A stretch of DNA of 64,000 nucleotides from Stenotrophomonas sp. SAU14A_NAIMI4_8 (GTDB lineage: Bacteria; Pseudomonadota; Gammaproteobacteria; Xanthomonadales; Xanthomonadaceae): NCBI RefSeq assembly GCF_003086695.1, contig NZ_CP025999.1, positions 2,831,680-2,895,679 of the forward strand. Direction: 5' to 3'. The position numbers and the translations under genes are program-made. Positions 8,681 through 18,196 of the stretch are shown here, one piece after another. The notes beneath the pieces are model-generated. The model had not been told where the DNA came from. It saw nothing but the letters and a program-made list of their open reading frames with translations, and made no database searches. How positions within the stretch are numbered: the stretch's first letter is position 1; the number at the start of each line of letters is the position of its first letter.

Positions 8681-8860
8681 GGGGTGTTTTTTTGGCAGGG
8701 CTTGCAGCCCTGCACCTGCTTCAAGCAAGAGCAACGTCAACAGCTGGGTATCCGTGGGTGGCGGGGCGGTGTGGGTGGGCAGGACACGCCGCAAGTACGT
8801 CCGTGTAGGCTCGTAGGCGCCATCCATGGCGCCTGCGGTCCTGCCCACCCACACCGCCCC
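8681..8860 (+). repeat. Stop-abutting 3' module A-left (hairpin, hexamers, long foldback)
   Basis: It begins on the base after the pgaD stop with GGGGTGTT and more Ts, then hairpin GCAGGGC-TTGCA-GCCCTGC at 8695-8713 and hexamer-like CAACGTCAAC at 8732-8741. A perfect 23-bp inverted repeat follows, 8763-8785 with 8838-8860, enclosing 52 bp that hold a GTAG palindrome (8813-8833, stem GGCGCCAT). The same order occurs after proA, xseA and the M48 protease gene. It probably acts as 3' end structure of the pga transcript; that role is inferred. Confidence 0.8.
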
Positions 8861-9455
8861 ACCTCTGACAGATTCTCGCGGCTGCTGGTAGGTGTCGACC
8901 TTGGTCGACACATCTGTCAGGTATCGAATGAATCATCCACGCATGGCGTGGATCTACTGACGGATGCCGAAACAATTCCGGGGTCAGAGCCCGTTGCGCA
9001 GCAACGGGATCCGACCCCGCTGCCGTTCTGACACAGCACGCCGACGGTAGGTGTCGACCTTGGTCGACACAGTAGATCCACGCCATGCGTGGATGAACTT
9101 CCATGAAAATCGAATATTGAATCCAGGGTCGGAGCCCGGTGCGCAGCAACGGGATCCGACCCCTTGCCGTTCCGGCAGCGCTTGCCAACGGTAGGTGTCG
9201 ACCTTGGTCGACACATCTGTCAGGTATCGAATGAATCATCCACGCATGGCGTGGATCTACTGACGGATGCCGAAACAATTCCGGGGTCAGAGCCCGTTGC
9301 CGTTCTGACACAGCACGCCGACGGTAGGTGTCGACCTTGGTCGACACAGTAGATCCACGCCATGCGTGGATGCATTTCCTCGGGGTCAGAGCCCGTTGCG
9401 CAGCAACGGGATCCGACCCCGCTGCCGTTCCGACAGATCGCGGGACACTGTCAGA

Positions 9456-9721
9456 GGCGGGGCGGTGTCGGAATGCGGGGTGTCAGCCGCATGGATGCGG
9501 CTGCCAAGCCTACAGGGGTGAGGGCGCTTTGCTTGCGAAGCACTGCTTCGCAAGCGCCCGAACGCACAGCCGCCAGCGGCTGGGCCGGGCCCCGGAGGGG
9601 GACTTGCGGCGTCCCCGCATTCCAACACCGCCCCGCCATCCCACGGACATCCCGCTTCTGACGTTGACGTTGACGTTGACGTGCAGCAGGTGCAGGGCCG
9701 CAGGCCCTGCCGCAACGCCCC
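9456..9721 (-). repeat. Stop-abutting 3' module A-right (after proA)
   Basis: Read on the minus strand, the proA TAG is directly followed by GGGGCGTTGCG, the hairpin GCAGGGCC-TGC-GGCCCTGC (9692-9710), nearly four CAACGT hexamers (9661-9682), and a 25-bp inverted repeat (9613-9637 with 9456-9480, one mismatch). The loop here is 132 bp rather than 52 bp. It carries a GTAG palindrome (9484-9513) plus an extra perfect hairpin GCTTGCGAAGCA/TGCTTCGCAAGC (9531-9555). Confidence 0.8.
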
Positions 9722-10990
9722 CTACCGGGTCTGCCCTTCGCCGCGCACCACGAACCGTTCCACGGTCAGCGCTTCCAGGCCCATCGGCCCATACGCGTGC
9801 AGGCGCGTGGTGGAAATGCCGATCTCACTCCCCAGCCCCAGCTGGCCACCGTCGGAGAAACGCGAGGACGCGTTGACCATTACCACCGCCGAACGCAGCG
9901 CGTTGACGAAGCGCTCGGCATTGCCGGCGTCTTCGGTCGCAATCACTTCGGTATGGTCGGAGGTATACGTGCGGATGTGGGCGATTGCCGCATCCAGGTC
10001 ATCGACCACGCCCACTGCCAGCACCAGATCGAGGAATTCGGCAGCGAAATCCTCGTCGGTAGCGGCCGTGCTGCCCGGAAGCAACGACTGCGCGCGCGCG
10101 TCGGCACGCAGCTCCACCCCGCGCTCGCCCAGCGCCTGCGCCGCACGCGGCAGGAATGCCTCGGCCACGTCGCGGTGCACCAGCAGCGTTTCCAGCGAAT
10201 TGCAGGCCGCCGGGCGGCTGCACTTGCCATCCACCAGCAGCGCAACGGCCTCGTCCAGATCGGCGCTGGCATCCACGAACAGATGGCAGACACCCTTGTA
10301 GTGCTTGATGACCGGGACCCGCGCGTGCTCGGCAACGAAGCGGATCAGGCCTTCACCGCCACGCGGAATGGCCAGGTCGATCAGCTCGTGCAGCTGCAGC
10401 AGTTCCAGCATGGCCTCGCGGCGCAGATCGGTCAGCACGGTCACCGCCGCCGGCGGCACGCCGTTGGCCTTCAGCGCACCGGCCAGGGCCTGGGCGATGG
10501 CAGTGTTGGAATGGATGGCCTCGGAACCACCGCGCAGGATCACCCCGTTGCCGGCCTTCAGGCACAGCGCGGCGGCCTCTGCGGTCACGTTCGGGCGTGC
10601 CTCGTAGATCATCGCGATCACGCCCAGCGGCACGCGCACCTTCTGCACGCGGATGCCATTGGGGCGCACATCGTCGCGGGTTACCTGCCCGACCGGATCG
10701 GGCAGCGCAGCCACGTCGCGCACCGCTTCGGCCATGCCGAACAACCGCGCCGGGTCCAACGCCAGGCGGTCCAGCATCGCCGTACCCACGCCTTTTTCCC
10801 GCGCTGCTGCCAGATCGCGTGCGTTGCCGGCCAGGATCAGGCCAGCGTTCACTTCCAGAGCCTGAGCCATGGACAGCAGCAGCGCACGGCGCGCCGCAGT
10901 GTCCAGCCCGGCAACCACCGTGGCCGCATCACGGCAGGCCCGCGCCTGCGCTTCGATTTCACTCATGGGGATGTCCTGCAGTTCGTTCAT
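9722..10990 (-). CDS. proA: Gamma-glutamyl phosphate reductase
   Basis: A 422-residue cytoplasmic enzyme for the second step of proline synthesis, the NADPH reduction of glutamyl-5-phosphate to the semialdehyde. It shows the aldehyde-dehydrogenase-like fold, with [10 protein letters not shown], the catalytic Cys in [12 protein letters not shown], and [20 protein letters not shown] near the C-terminus. It overlaps proB by ATGA (10987-10990); a second ATG eight codons later is possible. It is the last gene of the long arg-pro unit. Its TAG stop, in CGGTAG, abuts repeat island A. Confidence 0.97.
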   Translation of the reverse strand: MNELQDIPMSEIEAQARACRDAATVVAGLDTAARRALLLSMAQALEVNAGLILAGNARDLAAAREKGVGTAMLDRLALDPARLFGMAEAVRDVAALPDPVGQVTRDDVRPNGIRVQKVRVPLGVIAMIYEARPNVTAEAAALCLKAGNGVILRGGSEAIHSNTAIAQALAGALKANGVPPAAVTVLTDLRREAMLELLQLHELIDLAIPRGGEGLIRFVAEHARVPVIKHYKGVCHLFVDASADLDEAVALLVDGKCSRPAACNSLETLLVHRDVAEAFLPRAAQALGERGVELRADARAQSLLPGSTAATDEDFAAEFLDLVLAVGVVDDLDAAIAHIRTYTSDHTEVIATEDAGNAERFVNALRSAVVMVNASSRFSDGGQLGLGSEIGISTTRLHAYGPMGLEALTVERFVVRGEGQTR

Positions 10991-12144
10991 GGCAGCACCA
11001 GATCGTCGCGATGCACGACCGTGCCACCGTAGTTGTAGCCGAGCACGGCCTGGATGTCGCGCGTGTGGCGGCCGGCGATGCGGCGCACATCGTCGGCGGC
11101 GTACTGGCTGACCCCGCGCGCCACGCAGACCCGCCCCGCGTCGCTGTTCCAGCACACCTGCACCATGTCACCGCGACGGAACGCGCCGTCGGCGCCGGTA
11201 ATGCCGCCGGGCAACAGCGAGGCGCCCTTCTCGCGCATGGCCTGCGCAGCACCGGCATCGACCAGGATCGCGCCCTCGGCCAGCGGCGCATGCCGCAGCC
11301 AATGCTTGCGCGCCGCTTCACGGCTGCGTGCGGCGTGGATGCGCGTGCCAAACAGCCGATCGCGGGTCAGCGCGCGCACCACGTCACCGCTGCGACCGTT
11401 GAACAGATAGGTTTCAATGCCGAGCCGGCCGGCCTTGGCAGCGGCTTCCAGCTTGGTCCGCATGCCACCGGTACCGGCACGCGAGCCGGCACCGCCGGCC
11501 ATGGCCAGCACGGCATCGCTCAGCTCGGCCACGTCGTGCAGCGGCCGCGCGTCGGCCACCGTGCGCGGGTCGGCGCTGTACAGCCCGTCGATGTCGGTGG
11601 CGATGAACAGCGCATCGGCATCGACCAGCGCGGCCACCGTGGCGGCCAGGTTGTCGTTGTCACCGAGCTTGAGTTCGTCCACCGAAACGGTGTCGTTCTC
11701 GTTCACCACCGGCAATGCACCCAGCCGCAGCAGCTCGTTCAGCGTTGCGCGCGCATTGAGGTAGCGGCGGCGGTTGCGCAGGTCGTCGTGGGTCAGCAGT
11801 ACCTGCGCCACCGGCCGCTCGAAGAAGCGCTGCCACAAACCGATCAGCTGCGCCTGGCCCAGTGCGGCCAGCGCCTGGCGGGCGGCCATGGCGGCGCCGG
11901 GTTCATCCACGCGCGGCAGGATCGCCCGCCCCGCCGCGACAGCGCCGGAGGAGACGATCACTACTTCGCGGCCGGCCAGCACATGGGCCGACACGAACTG
12001 GGCCAGGCCCAGCGCATGGCGCGGCGACAGCCCGCCACCATCGGCGGCCAGCAGACTGCTGCCCACCTTCAGCACCGCACGCCGCCACGGCGGCAGCGCT
12101 TGTTCGGGGAACGGCGAGGCGACGTGGGCGGCGGGGTGTGTCAT
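10987..12144 (-). CDS. proB: Glutamate 5-kinase
   Basis: A 385-residue enzyme for the first, usually proline-inhibited, step of proline synthesis. The amino acid kinase domain (about residues 20-270) begins [10 protein letters not shown] and includes SSGAVAAGR and the substrate loop VNENDTV. A C-terminal PUA domain occupies about 290-375. Length is near the family norm (367 in E. coli). The start lies 10 bp after the YciI-like gene stop and the end overlaps proA, so all are probably co-transcribed. Confidence 0.97.
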   Translation of the reverse strand: MTHPAAHVASPFPEQALPPWRRAVLKVGSSLLAADGGGLSPRHALGLAQFVSAHVLAGREVVIVSSGAVAAGRAILPRVDEPGAAMAARQALAALGQAQLIGLWQRFFERPVAQVLLTHDDLRNRRRYLNARATLNELLRLGALPVVNENDTVSVDELKLGDNDNLAATVAALVDADALFIATDIDGLYSADPRTVADARPLHDVAELSDAVLAMAGGAGSRAGTGGMRTKLEAAAKAGRLGIETYLFNGRSGDVVRALTRDRLFGTRIHAARSREAARKHWLRHAPLAEGAILVDAGAAQAMREKGASLLPGGITGADGAFRRGDMVQVCWNSDAGRVCVARGVSQYAADDVRRIAGRHTRDIQAVLGYNYGGTVVHRDDLVLP

Positions 12145-12154
12145 CAGCGGGGTC

Positions 12155-12415
12155 TCAGCGGGTACGCCATTCGTGCACGGTCAACTGCGAGGCCTGCATC
12201 GTCACCAGCGGATCGGTGGCGACGATGGCCTGGGCCTGCGCCAGGCTGTCCACGTTGCACAGCACGTAGGCGCCGCCGCTGCCATCGGTGAAGCCACCGG
12301 TCAGCTGCAACTGGCCCTGCTCGCGCAGCGCGTCCAGGAAATCCAGGTGCGGCTGCACCGCGGCCTGGGTGAACGTCGGCAGGCGCAGGGCCATGACCAG
12401 GTAGTGGGTGTTCAT
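12155..12415 (-). CDS. YciI family protein
   Basis: An 86-residue protein with the ferredoxin-like YciI fold. It shows MNTHYLVMALRLP at the start, LQLTGGFTDGSGGAYVLCNVDS in the middle, and ATDPLVTMQASQLTVHEWR at the end, the usual spacing of this dehydratase/dehalogenase-like family. Biochemical function is unknown in most members. It overlaps the cupin gene by ATGA (12412-12415) and precedes proB, which suggests a helper role in arginine or proline metabolism, though nothing here proves it. Confidence 0.8.
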   Translation of the reverse strand: MNTHYLVMALRLPTFTQAAVQPHLDFLDALREQGQLQLTGGFTDGSGGAYVLCNVDSLAQAQAIVATDPLVTMQASQLTVHEWRTR

Positions 12416-12771
12416 TGCAGGGGCTCCAGAGGTGCAGGTTCGCGATCACCGTGGCTGTGCGGCGCAGACACCACCAGGAAGCGCACATCGGCGGCCGAGG
12501 CGTTGCGCATCTGGTGCGCCGCGCCGGGCGGCACGTGCAGGCCATCGCCGGCCTGCAGGCAGTGCACTACGCCATCCAGCTCCAGTTGCGCCTCGCCTTC
12601 CAGCACGCGGAAGAACTGCCGCGAGCGCTGGTGGCGGTGCCGGGCTTCAGCGCTGCCCGGCGGCATGCGCTCTTCGATCACGCTCAGGTCCGGCACGTCC
12701 AGCAGGTGCCAGCCATCGCAGCTGCCACCCCAGGTGTAGTGCCGCGCGCTGGCGGTGCTGACCGCGCTCAT
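12412..12771 (-). CDS. Small cupin-domain protein
   Basis: A 119-residue single-domain cupin. Motif 1 is RHRHQRSRQFFRVLEGEAQLEL, with two His and a downstream Glu; motif 2 is GDGLHVPPGAAHQMRNAS. These give a likely metal site of three His and possibly Glu. The start shares one base with the argH stop (TGATG), and the end overlaps yciI, so it is translated with the arginine genes. No substrate can be assigned. Confidence 0.8.
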   Translation of the reverse strand: MSAVSTASARHYTWGGSCDGWHLLDVPDLSVIEERMPPGSAEARHRHQRSRQFFRVLEGEAQLELDGVVHCLQAGDGLHVPPGAAHQMRNASAADVRFLVVSAPHSHGDREPAPLEPLQ

Positions 12772-14066
12772 CAGGCCAGCGCCAGCCAGCGCGCGCGCAG
12801 TTCGTCCAGGCGCAGGTCGGCGGCCGAACCGGGCGACACGCGCGCGGCCAGGCTGCCTTCCGGGGTACGCCCCTGCCCTGCACTGTCGGCGCCGGCAGCG
12901 GCGGCCTTGTAGGCCTCGCGGAACGGCACGCCGGCCACGGCCGCTTCCACCGCAACGTCGGTGGCATACATGCCCGAATCGATGGCTGCGCGCAGCTTGT
13001 CGTCGCGCCACTCCAGGTTGGCCAGCAGCGCCGGCAGCAGTTCCAGCGCGGCCAGGCCGCGACCGAAGCCGTGGAAGATGGCGCCCTTGGACGACTGCAG
13101 GTCGCGGTGGTAGCCCGACGGCAGCGACAGCAGCTGCTCGATCTCGGTACGCGCCGCGGCCACGCTGGCGTGGGTGGCGCGCATCAATTCGATCACGTCC
13201 GGGTTGCGCTTGTTCGGCATGATCGAACTGCCGGTGGTGTACTGCGCCGGCAGTGCGACGAAACCGAATTCGGCACTGGTGAACAGGGAAAGATCCCAGG
13301 CGATGCGACGCAGGTCCAGCGTGGCGCCACCCAGCGCTTCCAGCGCGGCCAGTTCGAACTTGCCACGCGACAGCTGTGCGTAGATCGGCGACACCTGCAT
13401 GCGCGCAAAGCCCAGCGCAGCGGTGGTGTGTTCGCGGTCCAGCGGCAGGTTCACGCCATAGCCGGCGGCGGTGCCCAGCGGGTTGGCATCCACCAGAGCG
13501 TGGGTGTCGCGCGCGCGCACCGCGTTGTCGATGAAGGCTTCGGCCCAACCGGCCCACCACATGCCCGCCGAAGACACCACGGCACGCTGGATGTGGGTGT
13601 AGCCGGGAATCGGCAGGTCCTTCTCGGCCTGCGCGCGGTCCAGCGCCACCTTGGCCACTTCGGCGCTCAGATGGGCCACGCGCTGCAGCTTTTCCTTCAG
13701 CCACAGGCGGGTGGCCACCAGGATCTGGTCATTGCGGCTGCGCCCGGTGTGGATCTTGCGCCCGGCATCGCCCAGGCGTTCGGTCAGGCGCGCTTCGATG
13801 GCCGAATGCCCGTCTTCGTACTGGGTGTCCAGCACGAAACGGCCAGCGCGGAAGTCCTGCGCCAGCAGGTCCAGTTCACGCAGCAGGCCGGCCAGTTCGT
13901 CGGCACTGAGGATGCCGATGTGCTGCAGGCCTTCGGCGTGCGCGGCGCTGGCGGCGATATCGTGCAGGAAGAACTCACGGTCGAGGATCACGTCATCGCC
14001 GGCGAGGAAGGTCTGGATCTGTGCGTCTACCGCGACGCCCGGCTTCTGCCAAAGAAGGTCTGCCAT
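12771..14066 (-). CDS. argH: Argininosuccinate lyase
   Basis: A 431-residue cytoplasmic enzyme of the fumarase/aspartase superfamily that splits argininosuccinate into arginine and fumarate. The superfamily signature [12 protein letters not shown] is intact, as are HTGRSRNDQ and YTHIQRAV. Length is slightly below E. coli ArgH (457). It lies 22 bp after argC and overlaps the cupin gene by one base. Confidence 0.96.
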   Translation of the reverse strand: MADLLWQKPGVAVDAQIQTFLAGDDVILDREFFLHDIAASAAHAEGLQHIGILSADELAGLLRELDLLAQDFRAGRFVLDTQYEDGHSAIEARLTERLGDAGRKIHTGRSRNDQILVATRLWLKEKLQRVAHLSAEVAKVALDRAQAEKDLPIPGYTHIQRAVVSSAGMWWAGWAEAFIDNAVRARDTHALVDANPLGTAAGYGVNLPLDREHTTAALGFARMQVSPIYAQLSRGKFELAALEALGGATLDLRRIAWDLSLFTSAEFGFVALPAQYTTGSSIMPNKRNPDVIELMRATHASVAAARTEIEQLLSLPSGYHRDLQSSKGAIFHGFGRGLAALELLPALLANLEWRDDKLRAAIDSGMYATDVAVEAAVAGVPFREAYKAAAAGADSAGQGRTPEGSLAARVSPGSAADLRLDELRARWLALA

Positions 14067-14088
14067 GGGGGGGCTCCGTAATACGTGT

Positions 14089-15042
14089 TCAGTGCGGGAT
14101 CGACGTCAGTTCGTCGATGCCCAGCGCAAGGTTGAGGTTCTGCATGGCCTGGGTGGCCGCACCCTTCAGCAGGTTGTCCAGGGTGGCCACCACCACCACC
14201 CGCTTGCCACCGGGTGCCAGGGTGAAACCACCGACCTGGGCGCCGTGGCGGCCGGCAATGCGGCTGACCCACGGTGCTTCGTCCACCACCTCCACCAGCG
14301 GTTCGCCGGCGTAGGCCTGCTGGAAACGCGCGACGATCTGCTCGCGGGTCTGCACCTGGTTCAACCACAGGTTCGCGGTCAGGGTGATGCCACGGAAGTG
14401 CGGCGCCACGTGCGGCATGAACTCCACGGCCACGCCCAGCTGCACCGACACCTCGCGCTCGTGCACGTGGTTGGTCAGCGCGTACGGCATCAGGTTGTCG
14501 GCCAGCAGCTCGACGTTGTTCTTGTCCGACGGCGTGGTGCCGGCGCCGGAGTAGCCGGACACACCGAAGCACTGCGGCGGGCCGGCCAGCAGGTCCAGCA
14601 GCGGGTGCACGGCCAGCTGCATCGCGGTGGCGTAGCAGCCCGGGTTGCTGATGTGCTTCTGGCCGCTGTAACGGCTGCGGGTGAGCTCGGGCAGGCCGTA
14701 GTACCAGCCGTTGTCGAAGCGGTAATCGGCCGACAGATCGACGATCACCGTGTCAGGCCTGGCGGCGTCCAGCGCGGCCACGAACGGGGCGGCCAGGCCA
14801 TTGGGCAGGGCCAGGATCACCGCATCCACGCCCTTGGCGGCCACGGCATCGGCATCCAGGCTTTCGTACTGCAGGTCGCCCTGCACTTCCGGATGGTGGT
14901 CGGCCAGGCGCTGGCCGGCACGCTCGCGCGAAGACACGAAGGCCAGCTTCAAGCGCGGGTGGGCGGCCACCAGCTTGATCAGCTCGGCGCCGGTATGGCC
15001 ACGGGCACCGACAATGCCCAGGGTGAAAGTCGAATCGTTCAT
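14089..15042 (-). CDS. argC: N-acetyl-gamma-glutamyl-phosphate reductase
   Basis: A 317-residue NADPH enzyme converting N-acetylglutamyl phosphate to the semialdehyde, the third step of arginine synthesis. It has the nucleotide-binding start [11 protein letters not shown] (8-18) and catalytic Cys136 in SNPGCYAT. The ATG at 15042 overlaps the stop of the upstream acetyltransferase gene (ATGA), which fixes the start; earlier in-frame starts would intrude further. Confidence 0.96.
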   Translation of the reverse strand: MNDSTFTLGIVGARGHTGAELIKLVAAHPRLKLAFVSSRERAGQRLADHHPEVQGDLQYESLDADAVAAKGVDAVILALPNGLAAPFVAALDAARPDTVIVDLSADYRFDNGWYYGLPELTRSRYSGQKHISNPGCYATAMQLAVHPLLDLLAGPPQCFGVSGYSGAGTTPSDKNNVELLADNLMPYALTNHVHEREVSVQLGVAVEFMPHVAPHFRGITLTANLWLNQVQTREQIVARFQQAYAGEPLVEVVDEAPWVSRIAGRHGAQVGGFTLAPGGKRVVVVATLDNLLKGAATQAMQNLNLALGIDELTSIPH

Positions 15043-15641
15043 GCGTGTTGGTCCAGGCGGTGCTGCAGGTGGCGCTTCACGCCCTGCCATTCCGCGTCGA
15101 TGATGGAAAAGATGACAGTGTCACGCGGCGTGCCGTCGGCATGCCGCTTGTGGTTGCGCAGCACGCCGTCCTGCTTGGCACCCAGGCGGGCGATGGCGGC
15201 GCGCGAGGCATGGTTGAACCAGCTGGTTTCCAGCACCACGCTGATGCAGCCCATCACCTCGAAGGCGTGCTGCAGCAACAGCAGCTTGGCCTCGGTGTTC
15301 ACCCCGGTGCGCTGCACGCGCGGTGCATACCAGGTGTACCCCAGGCTGAGTCTGGGAACGTCCGCTTCCAGCCCATAGAAGCGGGTGCTGCCGACGATGG
15401 CGCCGGCCGCATCACGGATCACGAACGGCAGCACCTTGCCTTCGGCCTGTGCATCCAGCGCGGCCTGCACGTAGTGCCCTGCCTGCCGCGGCGCAGGCAC
15501 CTGGGTGTACCAGAGCTGGTCCAGGCCGCTGCCTTCCAAAGCCGCGGCCAGGCCAGGCACGTGCGCACGCTGCAACGGTTCCAGCAGTACGTGCTGGCCG
15601 CGCAGGGTGGGAACGCTGTTCCAGGCATCGGCAGGCATCAT
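15039..15641 (-). CDS. GNAT family N-acetyltransferase (RimJ/RimL-like)
   Basis: A 200-residue acetyltransferase-fold protein. [17 protein letters not shown] opens the domain. The strand-helix core [19 protein letters not shown], then [20 protein letters not shown] and [20 protein letters not shown] match the RimJ/RimL branch that modifies protein N-termini or small molecules. It sits between argAB and argC with 3-4 bp junctions. It is not the acetylglutamate synthase, since that activity is in ArgAB, so its presence in the operon is unexplained. Confidence 0.85.
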   Translation of the reverse strand: MMPADAWNSVPTLRGQHVLLEPLQRAHVPGLAAALEGSGLDQLWYTQVPAPRQAGHYVQAALDAQAEGKVLPFVIRDAAGAIVGSTRFYGLEADVPRLSLGYTWYAPRVQRTGVNTEAKLLLLQHAFEVMGCISVVLETSWFNHASRAAIARLGAKQDGVLRNHKRHADGTPRDTVIFSIIDAEWQGVKRHLQHRLDQHA

Positions 15642-15644
15642 GGC

Positions 15645-16973
15645 TCAGCCCTGCAGGCTCGGCGTGCGCTGGGCGCAGTGGTCGACATAGGTCTTGATGC
15701 GGTCGATGCCATCGGCGCCGAACCAGAACACCTTCCACTGGTCCTGCTTGTAGCAGCCATCGGATTCGGCGTAATAGAAGTGGTTGATCGGGTTGCCATG
15801 GCGCGAGCGCCAGAACAGCTGCGGGGTTTCGTCCAGCATCACGTTCCACACCGCCCGACCCAGGCCCTCGCCCTGCGCATCGTCCAGCACCGCGAACTTG
15901 TCCAGGTACACGCCCTCGGCCTCGTCGGTGAGGATGACCGCGGTGCGGTAGTTCTCGCTCACGTATGCGCGCAGCAGGCGGGTCTTCTGGAAGTAATCGG
16001 GCACCAGGGTGCGGCCGAAGCTGGATTCGATCAGCCCCTTCAGCCGCGGCAGGTCCAGCTCGCTCCATTCGGTGGCGCGCAGCACTTTTTCGCCCTTGCG
16101 CACCAGCGTGCCCGAACCCTTGTGGGTGAACAGTTCCTTGGCCAGGTCGGCCGGACGGGTGATCGACACCGACGATTCCAGCGGCAGGCGATCCAGCAGG
16201 TCCTTGATCTGTTCGATCTTCACCTTCATGCCGCCGTGGATCCACGGCTGCGCGATCAAGTGGTCGTACTCGGTGGACAGGTTGATCGAATCGATCACCG
16301 TGCCCTGCTCGTCCAGCAGGCCGCCGGTGCCGGTCAGGAAAATGATCTTGTAGGGCTGCAGTTCCTGCACCAGCTCGTTGGCGGCGAAGTCGGCGTTGAC
16401 GTTCAGGATTTGCCCACCGGCGGTTTCACCCAGGCTGGTGATGACCGGAATGGAGCCGGCGCGCAGGCTGGCTTCGATCGGCGCCAGGTTCACCTTCTTC
16501 ACTTCGCCCACCAGACCGTAGGTGTCCAGGTCCAGGTACTCGGCTTCGAACACGCCGCCGGTAATGGACGTGGCACGCGCACCGTTCTGCTGCAGCGCTT
16601 CGACCAGGCGCAGGTTGGACTGCTGGAACACCCGGCGCACGATGGCCAGCGCTTCCGGCGAGGTCACGCGCAGGCCGTTGACCGTCTGCTTCTCGATGCC
16701 GGCCGCGGACAGTTCCGCATCCAGCTGCGGGCCGGCGCCGTGCAGCACGATCGGGGTCAGGCCCACTTCCTGCAGGAAGGACAGCGAGGAGGTCAGCGCT
16801 TCAAGGTCGTCGCGCAGCACGGCACCGCCAACCTTCACCACAGCGAAGCGCTTGGCATCCAGCTGCGAAAAGCGCTTGAGGTACTGGCTGATCTCCTTCG
16901 CGCTGGCCATGCTGGAAAGCAGGCGCACGATGGTCTGGCGGGTCTGGCGGTGGGGCTGGAGGGCAGGAGACAT
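15645..16973 (-). CDS. argAB: Bifunctional N-acetylglutamate synthase/kinase
   Basis: A 442-residue fusion. Residues about 30-290 are an amino acid kinase domain ([30 protein letters not shown]), and about 295-442 a NAT/DUF619 acetyltransferase domain ([28 protein letters not shown]). The same architecture in Xanthomonas campestris makes N-acetylglutamate from glutamate and acetyl-CoA and phosphorylates it; it is closer to vertebrate NAGS than to E. coli ArgA. One gene therefore covers steps one and two of arginine synthesis. The start at 16973 follows argE' by 24 bp without a clear ribosome binding site. Confidence 0.93.
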   Translation of the reverse strand: MSPALQPHRQTRQTIVRLLSSMASAKEISQYLKRFSQLDAKRFAVVKVGGAVLRDDLEALTSSLSFLQEVGLTPIVLHGAGPQLDAELSAAGIEKQTVNGLRVTSPEALAIVRRVFQQSNLRLVEALQQNGARATSITGGVFEAEYLDLDTYGLVGEVKKVNLAPIEASLRAGSIPVITSLGETAGGQILNVNADFAANELVQELQPYKIIFLTGTGGLLDEQGTVIDSINLSTEYDHLIAQPWIHGGMKVKIEQIKDLLDRLPLESSVSITRPADLAKELFTHKGSGTLVRKGEKVLRATEWSELDLPRLKGLIESSFGRTLVPDYFQKTRLLRAYVSENYRTAVILTDEAEGVYLDKFAVLDDAQGEGLGRAVWNVMLDETPQLFWRSRHGNPINHFYYAESDGCYKQDQWKVFWFGADGIDRIKTYVDHCAQRTPSLQG

Positions 16974-16997
16974 TTCGGTTTCGTCGGAAAGGAGGAA

Positions 16998-18086
16998 TCA
17001 GGCGCCGGCGGCGATGATGCGGTGCACGGCGTCGGTATAGCGCTGCAGCTGGTCCAGCGTCACGAACTCATCGGCGGTATGCGCCTGGGCGATGTCGCCC
17101 GGGCCGAACACCAGCGTGGTGTAGCCACCGGCGGAGAACAGCGAGGCTTCGGTCCAGAAATCCACTGCGTTGCCGATCGGCAGGTCCAGCGCATCGGCCA
17201 CGTCGCGCGCCAGCAGGCGGCGGTGCTCGGCTTCGGCAATGTCACCGGCCGGCAGGCTGGGGCCACGGAAGGTTTCGGTGAACACGGCCGCTTCCGGCTC
17301 GGCGAAACCGGCGAAGGTGGCCAGCAGCGCATCGATGTCCATCGACGGGAGCGGGCGGAAACCGAAGCGCACCTCGGCGGCGGGCGCGATCATGTTGGCC
17401 TTGATGCCCCCTTCCACGCGGCCGATGTTGAAGCGCAGGCCGGTCAGGCCGCCGAAGCGCGCCGAGGCCAGCGATTCCACGTGGTCCAGCGCGCGGTTGC
17501 CCCAGCGCATGGCCTGGTGCAGCGCGCTGGCGGCGGCATCCTGCTTGCCCGAGGCATGGCCGGCGCGGCCGGCAAACTGCATCAGCACCGAGCTGATGCC
17601 ACGGTGCGCCAGCACCGCCTCGCTCATGGTCGGTTCGGCCACCAGCACCGCCTCGTAAGGCAGGCCACGGGCCAGGAACGCGGCGATGCAGCGCGGATCG
17701 TTGGCTTCTTCGTCACTGGAGAACAGGAACGCCGCATCGCCATCGCTGGCGTTGGCCGCGGCCACCAGTGCCGCCGCCGCGCCCTTGATATCGCACACGC
17801 CAAGGCCGACCACGCGGTCGTCCAGGCGGCGCATCACGTGCGGATCGGCAGTCCAGTGCGGCGAATCGGGCACGGTATCCAGGTGCACGTTGAACAGGTA
17901 CTTCGGCGTACCGCGCACCGCGTACAGGCTGACCGCACCGGCACCGTGGTCGATCACCTCGACGTTGAAGCCGGGCAGATGGTCGCGCAGGTAATCGAAG
18001 ATGCCGCCGGTGGTGATGGCACGCGGCGGGTTGCGGGTGTCGAAGGACACCAGGGCCTGCAGGTGGTCGAGCGTCTGTTCAAGCAT
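16998..18086 (-). CDS. argE': Acetylcitrulline/acetylornithine deacetylase (M20 family)
   Basis: A 362-residue M20-type metallo-deacylase. Metal ligands lie in FNVHLDTVPDS, GLGVCDIKGA and FSSDEEANDP; a dimerisation domain occupies about 165-270. Because the neighbouring carbamoyltransferase is the acetylornithine-specific type, the likely substrate is N-acetyl-L-citrulline, as shown for the X. campestris homologue, giving citrulline for ArgG. Activity on N-acetylornithine is also plausible. Confidence 0.9.
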   Translation of the reverse strand: MLEQTLDHLQALVSFDTRNPPRAITTGGIFDYLRDHLPGFNVEVIDHGAGAVSLYAVRGTPKYLFNVHLDTVPDSPHWTADPHVMRRLDDRVVGLGVCDIKGAAAALVAAANASDGDAAFLFSSDEEANDPRCIAAFLARGLPYEAVLVAEPTMSEAVLAHRGISSVLMQFAGRAGHASGKQDAAASALHQAMRWGNRALDHVESLASARFGGLTGLRFNIGRVEGGIKANMIAPAAEVRFGFRPLPSMDIDALLATFAGFAEPEAAVFTETFRGPSLPAGDIAEAEHRRLLARDVADALDLPIGNAVDFWTEASLFSAGGYTTLVFGPGDIAQAHTADEFVTLDQLQRYTDAVHRIIAAGA

Positions 18087-18109
18087 GAATCAACAGTTCC
18101 TGTGGAATT

Positions 18110-18133
18110 CCGCCGGGCATGGCCCGGCGCTAC
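18110..18133. repeat. GTAG palindrome between argG and argE'
   Basis: On the minus strand it is GTAGCGCCGGGCC and its mirror ending GGCGG. It lies in the 110-bp argG-argE' gap, together with a second hairpin, GCGCCCTTC with GAAGGGCGC, at about 18156-18176. Such stems inside an operon can adjust relative mRNA stability; this effect is inferred. Confidence 0.7.
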
Positions 18134-18196
18134 CGAATCGCGTCTGGTGCCGCGCGCCCTTCGCAGTGAAGGGCGCACGTGCGCATCGATCGCGGC

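Larger units (their letters stand above)
8681..9721. repeat. Repeat island A between convergent pgaD and proA
   Basis: The 1,041-bp region has no credible gene. It holds two inward-facing 3' modules (8681-8860 and 9456-9721). Between them are SMAG palindromes of two kinds: GTAGGTGTCGACC with its mirror (8888-8911, 9047-9070, 9191-9214, 9324-9347) and GTAGATCCACGCC with its mirror (8935-8957, 9072-9094, 9238-9260, 9349-9371). A third stem family starts GGGGTC and ends GACCCC (8980-9018, 9126-9163, 9382-9420). A block of about 303 bp is duplicated (8888-9190 and 9191-9467), the second copy lacking 26 bp. Short open frames here are repeat artefacts. Confidence 0.85.

Noticed and set aside
8763..8860. 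Retron-type non-coding RNA
   Set aside because: Long inverted arms recall msr-msd, but there is no reverse transcriptase gene in the window, and copies sit as gene 3' ends.
8721..9347. Repetitive open frame in island A with recurring DPRHAWM and VDQGRHLP strings
   Set aside because: Translation of SMAG palindromes; the same strings appear in every repeat cluster of the window.
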